Source: Zoogloeaceae bacterium G21618-S1
Lineage (GTDB): Bacteria > Pseudomonadota > Gammaproteobacteria > Burkholderiales > Rhodocyclaceae
Direction of reading: 5' to 3'
Assembly: GCA_027214125.1 (NCBI GenBank)
Contig: JAPWHF010000013.1
Span: 1 to 64,000, forward strand
DNA length: 64,000 nucleotides
This document shows positions 1 to 8,876 of this stretch, in pieces. Below the pieces are notes generated by a model, which did no database searches, had not been told where the DNA came from, and saw only the letters and a program-made list of their open reading frames with translations. A program made the position numbers and the translations under genes. Positions within the stretch are counted from its first letter, which is position 1. Every line of letters starts with the position of its first letter.

Positions 1-507
1 AATCATCCGCCCCCCCCCGAGACCTCCCCTCCCCTCGGCGCCGGCCGCGTCCTTTGTGTATACCCCCCCGGGCGTGGGCGGGACGGGCGTTGGCTCGGGC
101 AACGGGGCGGGGGTCGGCGCAGCCGCCGCGACAGGCGGCACCGCCGTCGCGGGCGCGACACGCAGCGCCCACAAGTCGGCCTTGCTGCTGGTCCCTTTGG
201 CCACCGCTCGACCATCGCCCGCGGTACTCACCCAATCAAGCGCAGTGGCCTTGGGGCATTGGTTGTTGAGCAATGCGCCGAGCTTTGGCAGCAAACGGGC
301 CAGTGCCGCTGTATCGGGGCTGCCGCCATGCACCGCGCGCAAGGACAAATGTGGCGCACACCATGGTGTGCCCGCGGCATGCTCCACAAAAATCTCGATG
401 TTTTCCGACTTGGAGAACGCCAGCCGGTAGCTGTCCGCCAGCGCAGATGTCGCCACCAGGCAGACCACGCCCACCAGCCAACACGCTACGCTGCGGCCGC
501 CAAGCAT
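1..507 (-). CDS. Secreted hypothetical protein, C-terminus beyond window edge
   Basis: The frame opens with ATG at 507 and stays open to base 1, giving at least 169 codons with no stop, so the gene is partial. The N-terminus is a clear signal peptide: a hydrophobic stretch of about 20 residues ending in SALA followed by DSYRL. The mature part has two cysteines (in TPWCAPH and NNQCPKA) that could form a disulphide, then a Pro/Ala-rich tail. The start lies 2 nt after the stop of the upstream lipoprotein gene, so the two are probably co-transcribed and translationally coupled. I do not recognise a family. The first 60 bases hold several C homopolymers, so the last 20 or so codons of the frame could be affected by sequencing error. 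Confidence 0.6.
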   Translation of the reverse strand, partial: MLGGRSVACWLVGVVCLVATSALADSYRLAFSKSENIEIFVEHAAGTPWCAPHLSLRAVHGGSPDTAALARLLPKLGALLNNQCPKATALDWVSTAGDGRAVAKGTSSKADLWALRVAPATAVPPVAAAAPTPAPLPEPTPVPPTPGGVYTKDAAGAEGRGGLGGGRMI

Positions 508-509
508 GG

Positions 510-1355
510 TCAGCTCAGCTGCCAGGCGCCGTCGGCGCTCTGACAGGCATCAACCGTTTTGCTTTCTTCGCCCTCAGCCGTTTTCACGCGATAGTCGACC
601 GTCCGGCAGGTCGTTTTTACCGCCACCTGCTCGGTCACCGCAGCACTCGGTTCAATGCTGTCCAGATCGAAGCCCTGCGCGTTGGCCGATGCCACGGAGA
701 TGGCATCGAGATCAGTCGGCGCATCCTTGGCTGCCATCGCTACCGGGCCGACCAGCGGCGCATACACGTAGCCGACGGTCACCCCTTTTCGGCCAACGGC
801 GATCCAGTCATTGTCAGTGCGCCCGAGCGCGGTAAAGGTCTGCCCCGCCAGAAAACCACCAACCTTCTCGCCTTGCGTGCCCGGGGCGGCGCGCAGATTG
901 ACCGACTTGATGGCCTGGTAAGTCTGGTTGATGACAGCCATGTTCTGCACGGTCGCGATCTTGGGTGCGCGGCGAATGGTCTGCTGCGAGGTCACGGTCT
1001 TGCTCGACACGGGTGTAATCGTGGCGCTGGCGCCGCTGTGTGTGGATTGCCACGCCACAGCCTTACCTGAATCGAGCGCGTCCTGCGTGCTCGCCGCCAG
1101 CGCTTCGCGATCGCGTTCGTCGAGCTTGGCGCCGAGCCAGTTGCCCAGAGCGCCACCGGCCAGCGCGCCGGCAATGATGGCCAGGTTGCGCCCCGACCCC
1201 TTGCCGACCTGACTACCCAGAAGTGCACCACCGACCGCGCCGAGCACCGACCCCATCGTCTGCTTGGACATGCCGCCTTCGCCGTTGGTGGCGCAGCCCG
1301 CCAATCCGAGCGCGACCGATGTTGCGATGATGGTGAGATGTTTCTGTGGGGACAT
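510..1355 (-). CDS. Glycine-zipper and SH3-domain lipoprotein
   Basis: The 281-residue protein starts with a lipoprotein signal ending in the lipobox LAGC (Cys at about 21), so it is predicted to be anchored in the outer membrane facing the periplasm. Residues 32-75 form a glycine-zipper 2TM region (GAVGGALLGSQVGKG, then AGALAGGALGNWLG) like SlyB/17-kDa surface antigens. Residues about 145-205 resemble a bacterial SH3 domain (VNLRAAPGTQGEKVGG...GYVYAPLV). The C-terminus carries a CRTVDYRV...VDACQ pair of cysteines. The start ATG has an AGGGAG ribosome site about 9 nt upstream. The combination points to an envelope structural or stress lipoprotein; the exact role is unknown. Confidence 0.8.
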   Translation of the reverse strand: MSPQKHLTIIATSVALGLAGCATNGEGGMSKQTMGSVLGAVGGALLGSQVGKGSGRNLAIIAGALAGGALGNWLGAKLDERDREALAASTQDALDSGKAVAWQSTHSGASATITPVSSKTVTSQQTIRRAPKIATVQNMAVINQTYQAIKSVNLRAAPGTQGEKVGGFLAGQTFTALGRTDNDWIAVGRKGVTVGYVYAPLVGPVAMAAKDAPTDLDAISVASANAQGFDLDSIEPSAAVTEQVAVKTTCRTVDYRVKTAEGEESKTVDACQSADGAWQLS

Positions 1356-1464
1356 GAGTGCATCTCCCTAAAACACCCGGCATGCCACTTCGGGTAAAGA
1401 TGATGGCCGGCACGCCCTGGCGGCGTGCTGCCCACGCACACATCAAAAAAATGAATCAGACAAA

Positions 1465-1494
1465 TTGACTATAGAAATCGTGCTTGTCGAATAC
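1465..1494 (+). promoter_or_regulatory. Possible sigma-70 promoter before the CBS-PAS kinase
   Basis: TTGACT at 1465-1470 is followed after 18 bp by GAATAC at 1489-1494. It lies 140 bp before the kinase start. A small perfect inverted repeat, GAATAG-CA-CTATTC (1580-1593), sits between it and the gene. The -10 match is weak, so this is only a candidate. Confidence 0.25.
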
Positions 1495-1633
1495 AAGTGG
1501 CTCGCCGCCTGACCCGAGGGCGGTCGACGGCGCGAATAGACGCCATCGCGAGATCAACACGGACTCGCCCAGAACCGCGGAATAGCACTATTCTAGACGG
1601 TGTCGTTACGGCGAACAGGCACAGACGGTCATC

Positions 1634-4600
1634 ATGGAAGCATCTACCCTTGCCGAACTATGCACCGGCAACTTTCCGGTCGCCGCACCAGACACCATGG
1701 CGACGGAAATCCGCGGCCTTGTCGCGGAGCGCGGCATGCTGGTGGTCATCGAAGATGACCGCCCGGTGGGTGTGCTGACGGCCGCGCTACTGCTTGAACC
1801 GCCGCTTGACGCAAGGGAGACGGTACGAGATCGGATGGCACCCGTGGTTGTCATTGACGCACGTCTGGACTGCGCCACGGGCTACCAGCATCTACTGAAA
1901 ACCTCGGCGTGCGCGCTGGTACTGGTCGACGACACCGGCGGTCTCATCGGTCTGGTGGGCGAACGCGAGCTGTTGCACTATTTTTCAGGCCGTGCAACGA
2001 CGCGATCGACGGATGCGCTTGAATCCACCGACATTTCGCTACGTAAAGCACTCAACGAGGTGCGGCACAGCGACCACGTGCTGGATTCCGTGTTCTCGGC
2101 CTTGCCCGATCTGTTTTTCAGGATGCGTCACGACGGTACGATCATCGACTACCGGGCACGAACCGGCGACGATCTCTACGCGCCACCCGAGTATTTCCTT
2201 GGGAAGCGCATGCACGATGTATTGCCCAAGGCAACTGCCCAACAGTTTTCCAGCAAACTCAAGCAAGTCATCGACACCGGCCAGATGGCCAGCTTCGAAT
2301 ACGCTCTTGAGGTCGCCATGCACACGCGACACTTCGAAGCCCGGCTATGCCAACTCGATGACCGGGCGCAAGTCATCGCGGTGGTGCGCGACATTACCGA
2401 CAGCTATGCCACGACAAAGGCACTACACGAAAGTGAAGCCCGCCTGAGCTTCGCACTCGACGCGACCGAAGGTGGTGTATGGGACTGGGACCTGGCAAGC
2501 GACACCTGCTGCGGCAGTGCGCGCTATTTCACGCAGCTGGGCTACCCGGCCGAAAGCGGGCCGATAACGCGGGCGGATTGCTTGGCGCACATTCACCCCG
2601 ACGATCAAAGCATTTTCGAGCAACACATGGTGGCGCAACGCAAAGTCGGCGCGCCGCCATTCGATATCGAAATCCGCATGCGGCACGCCGACGGAAACGA
2701 CCGCTGGATCCGCCGCAAAGGAAAAACCGTCGAGTGGGACACTGCAGGACGTCCGGCGCGCGTCGTCGGCACGCACACCGACATCTCCGCGCGCAAAGCG
2801 GACGAGCTCGCCCTCCAGGCGCTCAACCAGAAGCTTGAAAATGCCCAAAGCCTCGCGCATGTCGGCTGGTGGGAATGGTCGCCAGCCACGGATGAATCAC
2901 GCTTTTCAGACGAATTGCTGCGCATCTACGGGCTCAACAGGGCGCGGCACCCGCCAACGCATCACGACTGCTTCAAGCATGTCGTCGCCGAAGATCGAGA
3001 CCGTGTGCAGCGCGCGCACGAAGCCGCGTTTGAAAACGGGAGGCTCGAGTGCGAGTTTGCCATCCACCGATACGACAGTGGTGAGCGACGCGATGTCAAA
3101 ACCATTGGTCATGTCTCGTTTGACGACCAAAAGCAGCCCGTAAAACTGTTTGGCGTCACCGCTGACATCACCGAATTGCGCGACATCGGCCGACGATATG
3201 CACTATCGGCACAAATCAGCGAATCGGCGACCTGGGAGATCTGGCCCAACGAAGGCCGCCTGCAGGCCGACGCCAACCTCGCACGCCTGACCGGCGACGC
3301 ACCAAACACACCCCCGCACACACTCGGCGACTTGCTGTCGCGCTTGCCAGACGAAGACGCGCAGGACTTTCTCAACGCACTCAAGCGCATCACCGACGGC
3401 GACACCGACACCATCAAACTCGACCATCGCGTGCTACGTCGCGATGGTCAGACCGCCTGGCTGCATGTCCAGGGACAGCGCGTCTCCGGGCGTGACGAAA
3501 CCCCCGTGCGCATCCTCGGCTCGTCAATGAACGTGACCGAACAAAAACTCGCCGAGCGCCGCATCCGAGACAGCGAGTTCCGTTTTCGCGCAATTGCCTC
3601 GCTCGCACCGGTGGGCATTTTTCGCACCGACACACAGGGGCAAATGACTTACGGCAACTCGCGCTTGTGCGCAATCACTGGCGTCGACCTCAAACAAGCC
3701 CTGGGCGACGGCTGGGTGCAGGCTTTGCATCCCGACGATCGTGAACGTGTCCATGCGGCCTGGCAAACGATGCTCGACACAAGACAACCATTTCACAGCG
3801 AATACCGCTTCCAACGGCCCGACGGCAAGATCATCTGGGTATTTGGTGCGGCTGAAGCACTCACCGATGCCGACGGCCAGGTGACCGACTATCTCGGCAT
3901 CATCTTTGACATCACCGAGCGGATGCAGGCCGACGTCGCCCGACGCGAGCACATCCATTTTCTGGAATCACTTGAAAAGCTCGACGCCGCGCTGCACGCC
4001 AGCGGCGACATGAACGCCATGCTCAAGCGCGGCACCGCGGCGATTCTCGCAATGTTCGACTGCGACCGCAGCTGGCTGCTGGCCCCCTGCGACCCCGATG
4101 CCCAGACATGGCAAATCCAGATGGCAAGCACGCGCCCCGGGTGTCCCGGGGCCGGCCCGTTGGACACCAGCCAGCCGATCCCCCCTGATATCGCCGCCAT
4201 CTGTCGCACTACGCTCGCCAGTACCGCTCCGGTCATGCTGACCGAAGAGCGCGACTCAGCCGCGCTGGCATCCATGAAAGCTGACTCCGGCATCCGTTCG
4301 CTCATGATCGTGGCCTTGCACCCATCAACGGGCCCGAGCCGGGCGATTTGCATCCACCATTGCCGTCATGCGCGCGAGTGGACTCCGAACGAGCACCACC
4401 TGTTTGCCGAAGCCGCACGCCGCGTGGCCATCGCCATCGACCTGCATGCGGCGATCCAGGCCTTGCGCGCCAGTGAAATCCGTTACCGCTCAGTGGTCGA
4501 AGACCTCCCGATCATGCTCTGCCGCAACCGCACTGACGGCACCATTGAATTCGTCAACCAGGCCTATTGCGAATACTTCGGTAAGCCAGCGGAAGCCCTG

Positions 4601-5977
4601 ATCGGCCAGAACCTGCTCGACCTGATACCACCGAGCAGCCGGGACGATATCAGCCACCAGTTCCTGTCACTCAACGCCGACACGCCACTCATAACCCATG
4701 AACAAGAAGTGATTGACGGCATGGGCAATATGCGCTGGCAACGCTGGACCAATCGCGCCATCTGCAACGCCCAGGGTGAGGTCGTCATGCTTCAGGCCTT
4801 CGGTGAAGACATCACCGAACGCAAGCAGGTCGAACAAACCCTCGTCCGGCAACGGCGCGAACTGGCCGAAGCCCAAGAACAAGCGCACCTGGGCAGCTTC
4901 GTGTGGAACATTAGCTCCGGCGAAATCCGCTGGTCCGACGAACTTTTCCGGCTGTTTGGTCTCGACCCCAAGACACAACCCCCGACGTATGGCCTGTTCA
5001 TCGGCGCCGTGCATGCCGACGACACCGCGCGCGTCGACGCGGCCTTCAAGGGCGCCCTGCGCGATGCCATACCGTTTCATGAAGAGTTCCGTCTCACACG
5101 GCCAAATGGCGAGCCCCGCTGGCTGTTTGCACAGGGTCAGATCGAAACAGAACCCACCGACCGGTCCGTGCTCATGCGCGGCACAGTGCTCGACATCACC
5201 GAACGGGTATTGGCGACCAAGGCGCTGCAAAAAGCGCATGACGAACTGGAACAACGAGTCGAGCAACGCACGGCTGAACTGAAAGCCACCAACGCCGAAC
5301 TCGAAGCCTTCACCTACGCCGCCTCACATGATCTGCGCGCCCCCCTGCGCGCAATTCAGGGGTTTCAGCGTGCGCTTGATGAGGACTTTGGCCCTGAGAT
5401 ACCGGAAGGCGCCCAAGACTTCCTGTCCGAAATTGCCAAAGCCAGCGCCCGGATGGGCGACCTCATCGACGGCCTGCTGGAACTCTCACGCAGCAGCCGG
5501 GCAAGCCTGGTGCGGCAAACCCTGGATCTTGCCGATATCGCGCAATCCATTCATGCCCGACTCGCACGTAGCCAACCCGACCGCCGGGTCACCTTGCACT
5601 GCGAAGGGCCCATCATCGCCGTCGGTGACAGCCGACTGCTGGCAACCGCCATGCAAAATCTCCTTGAAAATGCCTGGAAATACACAAGCATCCGAGCCCA
5701 GGCCACCATACACTTCACCAGTAGCATGCAAGATGGGCAGCGAGTATATTGTCTCGACGACAACGGTGCGGGATTCGACCCTGCCTTTGCCAACAAGTTA
5801 TTCGAGCCGTTCCAGCGTTTGCACCACCCCAGTGAATTTCCTGGCATCGGGATCGGATTGGCGACAGTGGCACGCATCGCACGGCGCCACGGTGGCTGGA
5901 TTGAAGGCCTGGGGCGCCCCGGGGAAGGCGCCAGTTTCCGCTTCAGCCTGGGGCCGCAAGAGGGGAGTACGCAATGA
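1634..5977 (+). CDS. CBS-multi-PAS-GAF sensor histidine kinase
   Basis: A 1447-residue soluble-looking kinase with no membrane segment. Residues about 1-125 form a CBS pair (GMLVVIEDDRPVGVLT and ALVLVDDTGGLIGLVGERELL). Then come about five PAS/PAC modules (roughly 150-765), each ending in a DIT-type PAC tail. A GAF domain (about 775-935), two more PAS modules (950-1195) and a short coiled coil follow. The HisKA domain carries the phosphoacceptor His1232 in SHDLRAPLRA, of the phytochrome-like class. The HATPase domain has an N box (NLLENAWKY), DNGAGFD and GIGLATV. The next gene, an Rcp-like response regulator, overlaps the stop by ATGA, so the two are almost certainly a cognate pair. The ligand is unknown; CBS pairs usually bind adenine nucleotides and PAS domains bind haem, flavin or small molecules. 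Confidence 0.9.
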   Translation: MEASTLAELCTGNFPVAAPDTMATEIRGLVAERGMLVVIEDDRPVGVLTAALLLEPPLDARETVRDRMAPVVVIDARLDCATGYQHLLKTSACALVLVDDTGGLIGLVGERELLHYFSGRATTRSTDALESTDISLRKALNEVRHSDHVLDSVFSALPDLFFRMRHDGTIIDYRARTGDDLYAPPEYFLGKRMHDVLPKATAQQFSSKLKQVIDTGQMASFEYALEVAMHTRHFEARLCQLDDRAQVIAVVRDITDSYATTKALHESEARLSFALDATEGGVWDWDLASDTCCGSARYFTQLGYPAESGPITRADCLAHIHPDDQSIFEQHMVAQRKVGAPPFDIEIRMRHADGNDRWIRRKGKTVEWDTAGRPARVVGTHTDISARKADELALQALNQKLENAQSLAHVGWWEWSPATDESRFSDELLRIYGLNRARHPPTHHDCFKHVVAEDRDRVQRAHEAAFENGRLECEFAIHRYDSGERRDVKTIGHVSFDDQKQPVKLFGVTADITELRDIGRRYALSAQISESATWEIWPNEGRLQADANLARLTGDAPNTPPHTLGDLLSRLPDEDAQDFLNALKRITDGDTDTIKLDHRVLRRDGQTAWLHVQGQRVSGRDETPVRILGSSMNVTEQKLAERRIRDSEFRFRAIASLAPVGIFRTDTQGQMTYGNSRLCAITGVDLKQALGDGWVQALHPDDRERVHAAWQTMLDTRQPFHSEYRFQRPDGKIIWVFGAAEALTDADGQVTDYLGIIFDITERMQADVARREHIHFLESLEKLDAALHASGDMNAMLKRGTAAILAMFDCDRSWLLAPCDPDAQTWQIQMASTRPGCPGAGPLDTSQPIPPDIAAICRTTLASTAPVMLTEERDSAALASMKADSGIRSLMIVALHPSTGPSRAICIHHCRHAREWTPNEHHLFAEAARRVAIAIDLHAAIQALRASEIRYRSVVEDLPIMLCRNRTDGTIEFVNQAYCEYFGKPAEALIGQNLLDLIPPSSRDDISHQFLSLNADTPLITHEQEVIDGMGNMRWQRWTNRAICNAQGEVVMLQAFGEDITERKQVEQTLVRQRRELAEAQEQAHLGSFVWNISSGEIRWSDELFRLFGLDPKTQPPTYGLFIGAVHADDTARVDAAFKGALRDAIPFHEEFRLTRPNGEPRWLFAQGQIETEPTDRSVLMRGTVLDITERVLATKALQKAHDELEQRVEQRTAELKATNAELEAFTYAASHDLRAPLRAIQGFQRALDEDFGPEIPEGAQDFLSEIAKASARMGDLIDGLLELSRSSRASLVRQTLDLADIAQSIHARLARSQPDRRVTLHCEGPIIAVGDSRLLATAMQNLLENAWKYTSIRAQATIHFTSSMQDGQRVYCLDDNGAGFDPAFANKLFEPFQRLHHPSEFPGIGIGLATVARIARRHGGWIEGLGRPGEGASFRFSLGPQEGSTQ

Positions 5978-6417
5978 ACCACCGCAAGCTGCTGTTGGTT
6001 GAAGACGACGCTCAGGATCTGCGCCTGACCCTGCGCGCACTCAAGCGCATCAATGTAGTGAATGAAGTCGACGTGGTGAGTGACGGCGCCGCAGCGCTTG
6101 ACTATCTTCTCTGTCGAAATGCACACGCCCGGCGGAATCCGGCCGACGGCCCCGCCGTGGTGCTACTCGACATACGCCTGCCGAAACTCAGCGGTCTTGA
6201 AGTGCTAGAACAACTTCGACAAGACCCTCGCACCGCCAAGATCCCGGTCGTCATGCTCACCTCCTCCGACGAAGAGCAAGACATCCTGCGCAGCTATGAT
6301 CTGGGCGCAAACAGCTACGTACGCAAACCGCTTGACCCGGGCGAGTTCACCGAGGCGGTCGCCCAGCTCGGTTTGTACTGGATGCTACTCAACGAGCCAC
6401 CCACGAGTCCCGAATGA
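5974..6417 (+). CDS. Single-domain response regulator, Rcp1-like
   Basis: A 147-residue stand-alone receiver domain. The acidic pair is Asp11/Asp12, the phosphoacceptor is Asp66 in LLDIRLPKLSG, the conserved Thr lies in VVMLTSS, and the Lys lies in SYVRKPLD. The insertion between the second helix and strand 3 (RNAHARRNPADGP) is typical of Rcp1/CheY-like regulators that serve phytochrome-type kinases. It has no output domain, so it probably relays phosphate or acts by protein contact. It overlaps the upstream kinase and the downstream GGDEF-EAL gene, both by ATGA. A GGGGAG ribosome site lies 6 nt before its start. Confidence 0.92.
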   Translation: MNHRKLLLVEDDAQDLRLTLRALKRINVVNEVDVVSDGAAALDYLLCRNAHARRNPADGPAVVLLDIRLPKLSGLEVLEQLRQDPRTAKIPVVMLTSSDEEQDILRSYDLGANSYVRKPLDPGEFTEAVAQLGLYWMLLNEPPTSPE

Positions 6418-8876
6418 CGACCCCGCTTCAGATTCTGGTCATCGAAGATAACGAACAAGACTTCCAGCTTCTTGTCCGTCATCTTGAACGCTGCCAGCTC
6501 GCCTGCGAATGCACCCGGGCCGACACCCCCGGCGCACTCGCCAAGGCCCTGGCGAGACCCGAAGCACATTGGAACATCGTCCTCAGCGACTACAACCTGC
6601 CGGGCATCGATGTCCGCGAGACGGTAAACCAACTCGCCGCGACCCACCCCGACATGCCGATCATCATCATCTCGGGCACTATCGGCGAAGAAACCATCAC
6701 TGATTTGCTGCGTGCGGGTGTGGCCGACTTCGTCAGCAAAGACAATCTCACCCGGCTCGTGCCCGCCATCAACCGTGCCGTAGACGCCGCCGCAACCCGC
6801 CGCGCCCAGCAACATGCTGAACGCGAGCTGCAATTGCGCGACCGCGCGCTGTCGGCCGCCACCAATGGCGTCGTCATCACCCGCGCCGACGGCGACATGC
6901 CGGTGGTCTATCTCAACCCCGCCTTCGAAGCGATTACAGGCTACCGTGCAGACGAGATACTCGGACGCAATTGTCGGGTACTGCAAGGAGACGATCGCCA
7001 GCAGCCCGAGATCGCAAAAGTCTACACCGCCCTGTCGCAGGGTGAAGGCTGTCAGGCGGTCGTGCGCAACTATCGCAAAAACGGCAGCGCGTTCTGGAAC
7101 CGGATGAGCATCTGGCCGGTCAAGGACGCTACTGGCCACACCGCTCACTTCGTCGGCATTCAAGAGGACATCACCGAGCAACGCCTGGCCGACGATCGCC
7201 TTCGTCAAGCGGCGGCCGTGTTCGAAAGCAGCACGGAAGGAATGATGATTACCGACCTGTCGGCCACGATCATTGAGGTCAATCGCGCGTTTACCGAAAT
7301 CACCGGCTACGAACGCGACGACGTCATTGGCGAATCGAGCAGCCTCCTTCGTTCTGGGCAGCATCCACCGCAGTTCTATCAGTCGCTCTGGCACAGCCTG
7401 CAAGAGAGCGGGCAGTGGCGCGGGGAGGTCTGGAATCGTCGCAAGAATGGCGAGATCTACCCCGAGTGGCTGACACTCAGCACGGTGTTCGACGACAATG
7501 GCACGCCAGTGTTCTATACCGGTGTGTTTTCCGACATCACCCGCGTCAAGCAATCAGCGCAGAAGCTTGAACACCTGGCCCATCACGACCCACTGACTGA
7601 CCTGCCCAACCGCATGCTGCTCAACGCGCGCCTCAAGCACGCCATCGAGCACGCAACGCGCAGTGGCGTGTCACTGGCACTGCTGTTCCTCGATCTGGAT
7701 CGCTTCAAAAACATCAACGATGTCTACGGGCATCCGTTTGGCGACGAACTCCTTCGACAGGTGGCAACCCGACTGCGCGACTGCGTCCGGCTCGACGACA
7801 CCGTTGCCCGCCTGGGCGGTGATGAATTTGTCGTTCTGCTCGAAGAAATCAAAGAGCCGCACAGCGCCGTGCTGGTAGCCGAAAAAATCCAGCTCGCGCT
7901 CAATCAACCCTTCGCCATCGAGCACCGCGAGCAGTTTGTCACCGCCAGTATTGGCATCAGCGTCTTCCCGCGCGACGGGGACGATGCTGCGGAACTGATC
8001 CGCAACGCCGATGCCGCGATGTATCAGGTCAAAGACAAGGGCCGTTTCGGCTTCGCGTTTTACACCCCCGAACTCACCCTAAAAGCCACCGAGCGCGTTC
8101 GCCTTGAAAACGACCTGCACAAAGCGCTGGAGCTCAATCAGTTCGTGCTGCACTACCAACCGCAAGTCGACCTGAGCACGGGCCGCCTCACTGGCGTCGA
8201 AGCGCTGGTGCGCTGGACCCACCCCGAAAAAGGCCTGCTCTATCCGTCCGCCTTCATCCTGATCGCCGAAGAAAGCGGCCTGATGCCGCGTATCGGTCGC
8301 TGGATTCTCGAAACGGCATGCTGGCAGGCCGCCGAATGGCGAGATGGTGGGTTTGAGTTTGGACGGATCGGAATCAATATCGCCGCATCGCAATTGCGTC
8401 GAGGCGATCTCGTTGCCCTGACCCACGAAATACTCGCCACCACCGGACTTCCCGCCGACATGCTGGAGCTGGAAGTCACCGAAAGCTTCATCATGCAACA
8501 GGCGGCCGAAGCCATTCCGCGCCTGGGCGCGCTGCGAGCGCTTGGCGTCGCCATCGCCATCGACGATTTTGGTACCGGCTATTCGTCGCTGTCCTATCTC
8601 AAACGCCTGCCGGTCACACGACTCAAGATTGATCAATCCTTCGTGCGCGACATCCCCGACGATCGAGACGATGCCGCCATCTCCCGTGCCATTATCGCGC
8701 TGGCAAAGAGCCTGGCACTCGAAGTCATCGCCGAAGGGGTAGAAACTGCCGAGCAAGCCGCATTCCTGGTCGCGGAAGGCTGCCAACTCGGCCAGGGCTT
8801 CCACTTCAGCGAGGCGGTCAGCGCCGACACCCTGACACGCTGGCATGCAACGACATCGCTGGCAACGCAGCGCTAA
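6414..8876 (+). CDS. REC-PAS-PAS-GGDEF-EAL c-di-GMP enzyme
   Basis: An 820-residue cytoplasmic protein. The N-terminal receiver has its phosphoacceptor Asp59 (LSDYNLPG). Two PAS/PAC modules follow (about 145-385). The diguanylate cyclase domain keeps an intact GGDEF motif at 468-472, preceded by an RLDD inhibitory site exactly five residues upstream. The EAL domain (about 560-810) keeps EALVRW, LEVTES, DDFGTGYSS, LKID and AEGVE, so both cyclase and phosphodiesterase activities look possible. Its start overlaps the stop of the response regulator, which places it as the output of the upstream kinase. The 3' end overlaps the convergent kinase gene by 4 nt. Confidence 0.93.
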   Translation: MTTPLQILVIEDNEQDFQLLVRHLERCQLACECTRADTPGALAKALARPEAHWNIVLSDYNLPGIDVRETVNQLAATHPDMPIIIISGTIGEETITDLLRAGVADFVSKDNLTRLVPAINRAVDAAATRRAQQHAERELQLRDRALSAATNGVVITRADGDMPVVYLNPAFEAITGYRADEILGRNCRVLQGDDRQQPEIAKVYTALSQGEGCQAVVRNYRKNGSAFWNRMSIWPVKDATGHTAHFVGIQEDITEQRLADDRLRQAAAVFESSTEGMMITDLSATIIEVNRAFTEITGYERDDVIGESSSLLRSGQHPPQFYQSLWHSLQESGQWRGEVWNRRKNGEIYPEWLTLSTVFDDNGTPVFYTGVFSDITRVKQSAQKLEHLAHHDPLTDLPNRMLLNARLKHAIEHATRSGVSLALLFLDLDRFKNINDVYGHPFGDELLRQVATRLRDCVRLDDTVARLGGDEFVVLLEEIKEPHSAVLVAEKIQLALNQPFAIEHREQFVTASIGISVFPRDGDDAAELIRNADAAMYQVKDKGRFGFAFYTPELTLKATERVRLENDLHKALELNQFVLHYQPQVDLSTGRLTGVEALVRWTHPEKGLLYPSAFILIAEESGLMPRIGRWILETACWQAAEWRDGGFEFGRIGINIAASQLRRGDLVALTHEILATTGLPADMLELEVTESFIMQQAAEAIPRLGALRALGVAIAIDDFGTGYSSLSYLKRLPVTRLKIDQSFVRDIPDDRDDAAISRAIIALAKSLALEVIAEGVETAEQAAFLVAEGCQLGQGFHFSEAVSADTLTRWHATTSLATQR

